DNA of 64,000 bases from Pseudoips prasinana (taxonomy: Eukaryota; Arthropoda; Insecta; Lepidoptera; Nolidae): assembly GCA_951640165.1 (NCBI GenBank), contig OX621242.1, positions 26,904,001 to 26,968,000 on the forward strand, given 5' to 3'. Position numbers and translations under genes: made by a program. The notes under the pieces were generated by a model that was given only the letters and a program-made list of their open reading frames with translations, was not told the origin of the DNA and searched no databases. Position 1 is the first letter of the stretch. Each line of letters begins with the position of its first letter. Positions 10,766-19,436 of the stretch are shown piece by piece.

Positions 10766-11189
10766 AGCGTCTTACGTATGGCTATCTATTTTTGTTACAC
10801 GTAGTATTCTGCCTAAACGTATTCGTGTTCAATTTGAGGGAGACTTCATTGTGATTTAGTAAACATAGCATTAATTAGAGTTTTCCTTATTTTCTCTTAT
10901 CTTTTGTTGATTCCCATGGGTTAATTCTTATTCTAAGCTCATTGTTGCTGTTACCAGAATTACCGTATCACTAGGAAAGATGTTGTGCTTCGTTACATAT
11001 CATGTTATTTGGAACCTATGAAATTGTCGTATTATGTAGCGAAAATCAAACAATTTTATCGTGCGGCTTATAATATAAATACAAAGCCCAATAATATACA
11101 TACAAATTAATCGAGGTATTAGCCGTTACTGCCAATATTATTGTTTATTAATCTATTATAGATATCTTGGAGACGGCTATTGGCAAATA
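10766..11189. other. Unassigned AT-rich interval
   Basis: No gene recognised. Confidence 0.4.
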
Positions 11190-11575
11190 AAATAAAATAA
11201 ATAAATAAAAAGGGTTTTTTTCACGTAGACTTTAAAAAAGCGCTTGTAAATAGTCAGAACATGTTTGTAGTAATATAGTTGTATACATTATTATTTCTAG
11301 TAACATAGATATTTAGGTACACATTGTATTGATTGTATGAAAACATTTATAAAATTTAATTTATGATAGCAATGATATATATCTAGCTCGTATCAAGTTA
11401 TTGTCAAGAGATTATGTTTAAGTTTAATTATCTAGTTTAAGTCTAATATTTTTACTACATATTGTGAATGGTTCTGTCTATATTAAGGTATTATTATTAT
11501 GACGGACCTTGTGTTAATAACGACGGTCGCGCTTTAATGCTAATTGATAATATTAGCATTAAAGCGCGACCGTCG
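11190..11575 (+). repeat. Dispersed repeat, sister of 44510-44873
   Basis: Begins after an AAATAAAATAAATAAA stretch with 'TTCACGTAGACTT', continues 'AATAGTCAGAACATG' and 'GAATGGTTCTGTCTATATTA', and ends 'ACGACGGTCGCGCTTTAATG'. The same order occurs at 44510-44873. In this copy the end is folded back into a 24-bp hairpin (arms 11521-11544 and 11552-11575, loop TGATAAT) that the sister lacks. No coding capacity. Confidence 0.75.
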
Positions 11576-11835
11576 ACCGTCTTCATTATCATCAGATTTC
11601 AATAAATTTTCGTAAAAAAGTTGTTTCAATCAAGGAAAGGAAGGAGGACCATGACAATGGGTTCAATTCAAGCAGAGAATGAGGTTGTAATTTTGACTGA
11701 CTTTTAAGGAGCGGTCGGTGGCATGACATCGACTTCTCCATGTAGCCAGCACTTGGTCTCAACACCATCGTCAGTATTATTAAGTATTACACTGAAGCTG
11801 AAGCACTGAATAGCATTATTGGAGCGAGCCGATCC
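11576..11835. other. Unassigned interval
   Basis: No feature recognised. GC content rises towards the R1-type UTR that follows. Confidence 0.35.
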
Positions 11836-12207
11836 AGTGGCGGCAGCAGCCGTTAGCCTAACTTCCCTCGGAGCTGCGGTGGCAGTATGAGAAGTGTCCT
11901 CTACTGCCACCACGTGCAAACACCTCCGGGAAGACAGCGAACTGTTCGTGGCGCAGTCGCTGTGCTAGACTGGCAGGAGTCGGCCATTGGGCAGGGCAAC
12001 TCAGAGCCCTCCTAGGGTGCATACTCTGACCATCTAGGATATGGCACCGGAGGAGCATATCCGCGTTCCCGGGGCTCCCCCCATCAGGCGCCAGTAGAAG
12101 TCCACCGCACGCGTTAGGTTTAGTAGGTGCGAGTCCGACATACTCACCCGCATGCTTTTTCTGACATAAGGTGGATGCATAAGCATTCCCCCTGCCTTAC
12201 AAAAAAA
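11836..12207 (+). mobile_element. R1-type LINE 3' UTR with poly-A
   Basis: Plus-strand copy of the R1-clade 3' UTR: 'GCGGTGGCAGTATGAGAAGT', then the GGCAGGAGTCGGC block, 'CGTTCCCGGGGCTCCCCCCA', 'GTGCGAGTCCGACATAC', and 'GCATTCCCCCTGCCTTACA' followed by poly-A. It is the longest UTR-only copy here, aligning along nearly all of the UTR at 61246-61601. Coding sequence is lost by 5' truncation. Confidence 0.8.
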
Positions 12208-13088
12208 GGTATAGCGTTATTATTTTAATGTTACAGTGCTAGGCATTAATAGAGTCACATACTGAACCCCATATAGTGTATTTTCTCTGACCGTGTGCGT
12301 GTTAGCGTCAGCGAGTGTCAACTTGTGTGTCTATAAAAATATATGTAGGTACTTACTGAAATTCCAAATTAATGTAACAATCATCAACAATTATAGTCTC
12401 GTTAATAAATCAATTGCAGTAGTTAAAATAAACACAAAAGGTGATTCAGATGGCGAAATAAATATAACGTATTCTTTTTTTAAATAAACTCATCAATCAC
12501 ACCATTTCGTTTATGAATGCGTCAATTATATAAAAATTCTTGCATCTGAAACTGGGACTTGTGTAATTTCTTGAGAATATATGTTTACTTTGATCTCAAA
12601 CATATGATCCGATTATAAAAGGGTTAGTAGAAACTTTGAAATGTCTGGACGTCTAATAACGGACGATTTAGAAACGGCAAACAATAATGTAAACAGAGGG
12701 GAAGAGAACCACGGATATAAAATAAGATAGAATCCATGAAAATATTATTCAAATGTGAAATATTATTTAGTTATGTAGATTGTGCTAGTAAGTATGTACA
12801 TACCTACATGACAGGACCAGAAAGACGTCAGGTACAGGACCAACGGCTTTTCGTGCTCTCCGTGACACGGGGCTCTAGCACCGCCAACTGTTAGACTCCG
12901 CTCTGAAATTGCGATTGTCTTCGTAACAGAAGAATCCTAATATCACTCTTTTGTTTATTTCAAAATCAGGTTCTCAATATCTTCGGTTGAACACGCTAAC
13001 GCCGGACCAGGCATTCATATATTTATTATTATATTAATAAAACTCAATTTCTCCACGTGTGTGGGAGAATTATTTCAGAAACTTTTAT
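12208..13088. other. Unassigned interval
   Basis: No gene or repeat recognised with confidence; only short frames. Confidence 0.4.
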
Positions 13089-13350
13089 TGTATTCGTAAT
13101 CTTTTACATGGGAACTGTGAACATATCAGTCGGCCATGTTTCTAGAAAACAAAGCCGATAGATAATACCTATTTCCTCCGGAAGGGTGTTAGAAAGGGAA
13201 TCCTAATTTTGATCTGCCAGTGTGTATCGTTCGTAGCTTAACGCAGAGCGCCTACCCCAGATTGGTAGATGGTGCAGGTTCGAGACCCGCCTGACGATAA
13301 AATTTATGATTTCCCATTATTGAGATTAGATTAACGGTTTGCATTGCAAA
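13089..13350 (+). mobile_element. tRNA-like repeat, family C
   Basis: The centre is tRNA-like: 'CGTTCGTAGCTTAACGCAGA' (A box) and GGTTCGAGACC (B box). About 130 bp upstream of the A box ('CAGTCGGCCATGTTTCTAGA', 'CCGGAAGGGTGTTAG') is conserved in the inverted copy at 37638-37895. The end reads 'GAGATTAGATTAACGG' then GCATTGCAAATAATGC, which is the inverse of the far end of the copy at 54150. This is more than a simple SINE. Confidence 0.7.
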
Positions 13351-13689
13351 TAATGCTATGAAATTCAAACTTAATGATATCTTGGTATTAGCTAAGATCT
13401 ATCAACCGTTTGCCGTTCCATTAAACGAATTTCATTGTACGAGTATTTGGTCCCGGACGTTGGATCGCCGCCAGTTAGTGGCAATGTAAGTTGCAGGAAG
13501 TTACATTCGTTGAAGTGGGATGTGGGTGTTGTTGGCTACAATACATAGAGATTGAAGAGATGCCACAATGAAGATTGGCGAACAATTGATGGAAAAAATA
13601 AAATACATTATCGTAAGTGGAGTAGAAGGATAAAAGTATGTTCACAGTTGTTTGGTAAGTATGACTTATATAAATATGCTGTGTCAACT
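13351..13689. other. Unassigned interval
   Basis: No gene recognised. Confidence 0.4.
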
Positions 13690-13915
13690 ATCTCCACCCC
13701 ATTTCATACCTTGGGGGTTTATAACTCGCCCTGAGTAGATATTCCCTACAGAGAATAGGCGGCAGCGTTTCTTTAAGTACTTTGACCTTCATACTGCGAT
13801 CGCCAACGCGTCTGTCAAACGTACCCACAAGAGATAGATACGATTCCATTCTGGAGATCCTTGAGGCTGCCTTTGTCCAGCGGTGGACGTCTTTTCGCTG
13901 TATCAACCATCGTGG
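13690..13915 (+). mobile_element. RTE-derived short element
   Basis: The 5' part matches the RTE leader at 7705-7900 (CACCCCATTTCATACC, then GCGGCAGCGTTTCTTTAAGT and ACTGCGATCGCCAACGCGTC). The 3' part matches the RTE tail (GGAGATCCTTGAGG, then 'TTTGTCCAGCGGTGGACGTC'). The roughly 3 kb of ORF between is missing. Four similar structures occur in the window. Confidence 0.7.
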
Positions 13916-14039
13916 AAGATAGCTTATACAAAGGAACGTGAACCATAATATCTATGTTTTTACCATTTGTCATAGTGAGTGACTTAACATTATGTTTTTA
14001 TAATTAGTATTTGTTCATAGAGTTCCATATCAAAATGAT

Positions 14040-14217
14040 AAAAATCGGCCAAGTGCCAGACGGACTACGGTTCCGTAGCAGCAAGTAACAATATAAAAGT
14101 TTTTGTAGTAGTTGATTGAATGAAAGGAAAATTGCGGTTTCTGATTTATGACGTATTAAAAAAAAACTACTGACTAGATCTCCTTCAAACCAATTTTCGG
14201 TGGAAGTTTGCAAAGTA
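14040..14217 (-). mobile_element. GGCCAAGTG/CGGAACCC repeat, first half of a split copy
   Basis: Starts 'ATCGGCCAAGTGCCAGACGG' and runs to 'TTTTCGGTGGAAGTTTGCAA', then breaks. The continuation expected from the complete copy at 6036-6640 is found 2.75 kb away at 16966. Confidence 0.8.
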
Positions 14218-15105
14218 AGATAAGATCAGATAAGATTCTTTATTAAATGTGGTAGGTACATAGGTGGTAGGTTTTGTTTTAGTTCTCACACTTAGCCGAT
14301 TTCCGGCATACAAATATTCATAATGTAATTTTATAATTAATAATAATATAATAAAAATATTTAATAATTTTTACATACACTTACTTATTTCTATAAATTC
14401 ATACCAAATAAATTTCTATTTTTAATTATTATCATTAAACTTATATCGTAAAAACTCATTAATTTAATTTGTGAAATTGTGTGAAAACATTTGTGAGCCA
14501 GTAAATTATATAATTGCTTTTTAATTTTGGTTAAATTTTATAAATTTCTGGTAGATGGTTGTAAACTTTGACCGACATATGATATGAGTTACTGGCTGAG
14601 ATGTCAGTTTATGTACCTGTTAATAATAGCTTGTTTAGATCCTTGTCTTGTATTTACTGTACTCATGTCTTCTGTTGTATAATTCAGTATGGTCTTTGAC
14701 AAAGTTACAAACTTCACATATGTAAATACTTGGAAATATTAGCAACTTTAAATCCTTAAATATCGGTCTACAGTTTGATGTCTGTGACGTCACAAAACGC
14801 ACGGACACATTTTTTTGTGAGGTAAATACTCTTTTCGTTTTTACTGTGTTCTCCCATAGCAGTACGCCCTACCTTAAGTTTGACGCCACATATCCATGGT
14901 AGGGTTTAAGTGCGGTGTTGATATTGCTCATTTTAGTTAAACGCCATAACACACACGCAAATTGATTTATTTTCGAGAAAATCTTTTCAACGTGTTTCTT
15001 CCACGTGGAACAGTCATCTAATACTAAGCCTAAAAACGTTGTATCGTTAGCTTCGACCATGTCATTATAAAGTAATTTGAGTTTATGTTTTGTACTTTTT
15101 TTTGT
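14218..15105 (-). pseudogene. LINE A, RT C-terminal part and 3' end
   Basis: Minus-strand translation shows a Jockey/CR1-group RT C-terminus: DTTFLGLVLDDCSTWKKHVE, then KINQFACVLWRL, then (out of frame after a stop) GVLLWENTVKTKRVFTSQK and further degraded sequence. Several stops and shifts are present. The 3' end reads TTTAATAAAGAATCTTATC followed by a short GATCTTATCT-like tail at about 14218-14240. It is probably the downstream half of the LINE whose RT motifs are at 16506-16965, split by LINE B. Confidence 0.75.
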
Positions 15106-15669
15106 TACCGAATTGTTTAAATAATATTTTCGTCATTTCAAATTATTGTATTGTAACCAACGTATAAATAAAAAAAAGGATATTCCCAAGAAGCACAGAT
15201 AATCCTTAACTTAGTTTACATCTAAAGACGATATAACGAATTGCGTTTAGTTTATATAATACTTATGAAGGATGCAACATTATAAGTACTAGCTAGGAAA
15301 GGCGTCTACCTCAGCAAATGTTACAGTAAATAATAATGATTACTGTAACGCTGATCTTCCAATAGCGCTTAAAAAACTACTAATTAAATTACAAAATTAT
15401 CATGCGTATCGACCAGTAGTAGCGTTTGGTTGCGACTCCAACCACTTTAAAAGTCATCAAAGAGAATATAAACAACTAGGTAGTATTGCGTCATTGCTGT
15501 GTTTACCTATCAAAACTGTCAATGTATAAAAATATTACGATAAATATGAATGCGGGCAGTTTAATAAGAAAAAGATTATTGCCACGTGTTTTGTGATATT
15601 TACATTAACCGGGCAGTTTAATAAGAAAAAGACCGGAAGTAATTGCTATAGCCTTGGCTGGCGGCGTGC
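15106..15669. other. Unassigned interval between LINE fragments
   Basis: No gene recognised. The string GGGCAGTTTAATAAGAAAAA occurs twice, at about 15555 and 15611, a short direct repeat. Confidence 0.4.
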
Positions 15670-16505
15670 ATAACCTAAGTAAGTTACAATTGATTCGTTT
15701 TTTGTTTTTCGAGTAAATGCGTCCTAAAATGTGCTTTAAAGCAGTGTTTTGTTCGCAGCGCACGAAGAGGGGGCAATAAAACGTTCCAGATATGGCTAGC
15801 GGCGAATGTTTAGCATATTACCACTGTTCAGATAAGGGGTTATGTGTGATCTAGGAGGCACATTGTAGCAGAATCTAGCACATGCGTTTTTAACCCTTTG
15901 TATTAGCCTCTCAGTTCGAGCAAGCAGACATGCCCCATACATTGTGTTGGCATAGTTGAGTTTTGAGAGGACGAGAGACTCACAAAGCATAATCCGCACA
16001 TCAACACTTACGTATGGGCGAACCCGGTAGAGTAGCTTGAGACGATAGAAACTGTTTGTTACAGCTTGTACAACGTGCGTTTCAAATTTTAACTGACCAT
16101 CAAAAACTACCCCAAGGTTTCGTGCCTCCATTACCCGCTCTATCAAACAGTCTCCTATCTTAACGATAGGGCGTTTCTCTTCAACCTGCTTGATAATATT
16201 TCTAGAACCCATAAGTATATGTTTGGATATACTAGGATTTAGCACTAATGAGTTCTGAGAAGCCCAATTTGGAACACTCTCTAAATCCTCATTCATATTT
16301 TTTACAGAAAGCTCACAATCAGATGGATGAAAGGAAATGAAAAGCAGGAGGTAATCAGCATAGAGATGATATTTACAGTGTTTTATGACAGTGGTGATAT
16401 CTGTACTATATAAGATGAAAAGTATTGGCCCCAATATCGATCCCTGAGGAACTCCTCTTGACACACGAGAGTAAGAGGAAGAGGCTTCGTTACCACTCCG
16501 ATCAT
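15670..16505 (-). pseudogene. LINE B, RT fragment with mutated catalytic motif
   Basis: A close relative of the intact LINE at 18127-22355: SRGVPQGSILGPILFILY, HLYADYLLLFISF, NSLVLNPSISKHILMGS, ARNLGVVFDGQLKFETHV. The RT motif YADD reads YADY at 16351-16362, so an essential aspartate is gone. After NIRR the frame stops, and the extreme C-terminus (WNVLLPPLRALRTKHCFKAH) reappears downstream, indicating an internal deletion. It starts in motif B near 16505. Confidence 0.85.
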
Positions 16506-16965
16506 TTCTTACCCTAACAAACTATTAGCTATCGAGTTATTAATGTCATAATTATATGTTTGTTTATTCACGCATGGTATAGCGACAGATAAGTCATCAG
16601 CAAATAATGTACAGCGGTGTACAGTGACCTTAGGCCTTAATAAAAAAAAGTAAAGGACCCAATATGCTACCTTGAGGGATGCAACTCCATTTTTATGGTC
16701 GTTAATTGACTGACATTTTGCTATATTTGTTTATTTATGTGAGATATCTCTACAAACTGTTTGCGATTTAATAGATAACTGCGTATCCACGATAATGGTT
16801 GACCCCGAATGCCATATACAATAACAAGTGAGAGACCATATCAAATGCTCTACTCATGTCAAAGAAGATTCCAGTAGTTGATGTCTTCCGATTAACGTTT
16901 TCTATAATGCTGGTTATAAGGTTAAAAGCTGCCAAGGTGGTTGTTTTTCCCTTGTTTTTCCTAAT
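16506..16965 (-). pseudogene. LINE A, RT motifs A-C
   Basis: Minus strand shows motif A (TGIFFDMSRAFDMVSH), motif B (CIPQGSILGPLLFF), and motif C (TLFADDLSVAIP; FADD at 16593-16604) in different frames with stops. The catalytic aspartates are visible but the frame is broken. It ends at about 16505 where LINE B begins, and its downstream half is probably at 14218-15105. Confidence 0.8.
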
Positions 16966-17287
16966 GTATATCATATAATTTTTTTAAGTTTTATCACTCT
17001 CTTATTTACAAGTCACAGGGGTACCTCATTTTACACCTATTCAGTTTATAAAAAAGTCATATTAGGAACCCCATATAATTTTTGAAGACCAATCCATAGA
17101 TACCCCACATGTATGGGTTTGTATGACGAACCCCCAAAATATATGTTTTTTTTTATCTTGTGTGACAATCTTAATGCGGTTCACAGAATATATCTACTTA
17201 CCAAGTTTTAACAGTATAGTCCTTATAGTTTCGGAAAAAAGTGGCTGTGAATCTATAAAGGTTCCGTTTTTTACGGAACCCTAAAAA
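16966..17287 (-). mobile_element. GGCCAAGTG/CGGAACCC repeat, second half of the split copy
   Basis: Resumes with 'TATCATATAATTTTTTTAAG' and continues through 'AATCTTAATGCGGTTCACAG' to 'TTTACGGAACCCTAAAA'. Together with 14040-14217 it rebuilds one repeat, apart from a small loss around the break. Confidence 0.8.
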
Positions 17288-18126
17288 AGAACTTGTATAG
17301 TGAGACGCAGTCCATTCTTTAGACCATTTGGGAACTTGGGGAGATAACTATAACGATTGAAAGTTTAGAGTAGGTTTATATATTAGTTAATTAACTTGTT
17401 GTCAAGGAATTGGGATTCTTATTTATGTTTAAAAGGTCAAATTTATGGGGTCATAGTTTAAAAGTACCAAATAGTAACAAGCCGAGTCAAATACCGTACG
17501 AGAAAGCTACATTTCTATATTCCGAAATAGACTTTTAGATTGTTCGAGCTACCGTCACGGACGTCGGTATCAGCTGATTGCTTACAGTTTGTTTTTGTTG
17601 TTTATAAATAATATACAGTGCTTATAACTATTATTGACATTTTATAACCAAGATATATGCTTAGTCGTAATCATAAAGTGTTATCCAGTGGTTCCTAAGG
17701 AGATAAGACTATTTATTTACGAAAATCTTAAATAACTGTGAACGAAGTGTAGAAACCTACCAGTTACTGTGATATATTAACCATTACTCTTAAAAAATAC
17801 TTCACAGCGGTGCTCCATGGAACCTATAGAAAACAACAGTGCACAGTGATAATATACTATGAGTGTTTTGTGATAAACTAAGACAATAATACGGTTAGGT
17901 ACATAAATAATATCAAATTCTGCCTAAATAAGTATTGGTTATTAGCGCCATCTATGATTTCCGGGTCGTACTAACGTGACCACTTTTTTGTTTAATAGAA
18001 CATTGACGGCTTATCATCGTTGATCATTCCCACAGTGTTTTGCAGTAGCTAAAACGTTTTACCTTCGAACGACCCTAGGTGGCGCTGGTAGTTACATTGT
18101 AAAAATAAATAAAGACTATATTTATT
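17288..18126. other. Probable 5' UTR of the LINE that follows
   Basis: No gene. The part nearest ORF1 (about 17940-18126) is richer in GC than its surroundings and leads directly into the ORF1 start codon, so at least this part is probably the element's 5' UTR. I could not find the exact 5' end or a target duplication. Confidence 0.45.
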
Positions 18127-19005
18127 ATGCCTAGGGTTAACTGCTTTAGCTGCGAGAAGCTTACTACCGCAGCGGATAGCATATGCCAAAGTTGCAAGTC
18201 TGCTACAAAAGCCTTACCAACCCAGACGGATAAATCTCGGGAAGCTACGACATCCCAATTGGACACTGATATAGCTGCCGAAATAAAAAAATTTAGACAA
18301 GAGGTAAGAGCTATGAGGGAGGAGATACAAAAACTGCGCACTGAACTTGCAGAGAAAAAAGTTTTTGAACGTGTTGACCAGCTGGAATTTAAAGTTGCCA
18401 ACCTCGAAAAGCAGGCCAATGAGAAAACTTCCTTGCCTTCCGACTTAGATGCTACTATAACCGAATTGAAGGTGCAACTAAATGATCGTGACCAAGAAAT
18501 GTTGCTGAATGACGTAGTGATAACAGGAGTACCGGAAACAAGAGATGAAAACCCGTTACATTTATTAAAAGTCGTCTCGTTAAAGCTCGGCCTGACTCTG
18601 GACGACAGGGATATCGTCCATGTGGAGAGAGTTGGCGCCGTGCGTCGCAACCGCTTTGAGAATGACAACAATGTGGAACCACAGCGCTCACGCAACATCA
18701 GCGTACGTCTGAGTCGGCGTGCTACCCGTAATCAACTAATAAAAGCGGCCCGAGTAAGGAGGGGCCTAACGACGACTGATCTTGATTTGAACGGTCAATC
18801 TCAAAAAGTCTTTATCAACGAACACCTTACTCGCAGCAACGCAAAGCTATTTTTTAAAACCCGAGAGGTTGGAAAACAAAAACAATATAAATACGTTTGG
18901 ACTAAAGACGGCTATATATTCATAAGGAAGGAGGACGGGGCCCCCGTGCAACGCATCCGCTCCGAGACAGACTTAAAACGATTTTTTGGGGACGTACCGA
19001 TTTAG
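18127..19005 (+). CDS. Non-LTR retrotransposon ORF1 (RNA-binding/chaperone-type, 292 aa)
   Basis: First ORF of an apparently complete CR1/Jockey-group LINE. ORF1 proteins of this kind bind element RNA and assist retrotransposition. The N-terminus has a zinc-finger-like arrangement of Cys6, Cys9, Cys20 and Cys23 (CFSC...CQSC). Residues about 45-120 are strongly charged and heptad-like (EIKKFRQEVRAMREEIQKL), a probable coiled coil for self-association. Residues about 130-290 resemble the RRM-like/C-terminal domain of insect LINE ORF1 proteins: LLNDVVITGVPE, HVERVG, VFINEHLTRSNAKLFF, YKYVWTKDGYIFIRKEDG. The frame is intact. ORF2 follows after 431 bp. Confidence 0.85.
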   Translation: MPRVNCFSCEKLTTAADSICQSCKSATKALPTQTDKSREATTSQLDTDIAAEIKKFRQEVRAMREEIQKLRTELAEKKVFERVDQLEFKVANLEKQANEKTSLPSDLDATITELKVQLNDRDQEMLLNDVVITGVPETRDENPLHLLKVVSLKLGLTLDDRDIVHVERVGAVRRNRFENDNNVEPQRSRNISVRLSRRATRNQLIKAARVRRGLTTTDLDLNGQSQKVFINEHLTRSNAKLFFKTREVGKQKQYKYVWTKDGYIFIRKEDGAPVQRIRSETDLKRFFGDVPI

Positions 19006-19436
19006 TTTATTTTTTAAAGTTTAATTCAAAAATACAAATTTTCTGCAAATGGCCAGGCAAGTTTGTTATTTATTGTAATATATCTGTTCACTTTATCACT
19101 GTAATGTTATATTGTAAGGGTGTTGTTTTTTCATATTTTTTACCAAGTTCAATTAATGTCGAAACTTCATTTTTATGTCTCAATTTCGTACCTGTTTGTC
19201 CTCTCTGGGGATGGTCGTTGGTTTGGTATTATGGGTTCTCGGTTATACTTGAGTTATTGTAAGTATTGCTCATTTCACATGTTAATAGCTCGCTCTCACT
19301 GGCATATTATTTTAGTATCACGTAAAACAGTAGATACAGAATACTGTAACCGACTCAATTTGAATTCTAATAGTACATTTTGTAATTATATATATTATAG
19401 TTTATCCTGTTACTGCTATTTAAATATATATTATAC
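19006..19436 (+). other. Inter-ORF spacer of the LINE
   Basis: AT-rich 431-bp spacer between ORF1 and ORF2. A 115-codon frame at 19120-19467 overlaps the ORF2 start, but its sequence is low complexity with no recognisable domain. How ORF2 is translated is not evident from sequence. Confidence 0.5.

Noticed and set aside
13250..13300. Functional tRNA gene in the family C repeat
   Set aside because: A and B boxes are present, but acceptor-stem pairing is absent and the same sequence recurs as a repeat at 37.8 and 54.2 kb.
18075..18698. 207-codon antisense ORF
   Set aside because: Shadow of LINE ORF1, whose domains are recognisable on the plus strand.
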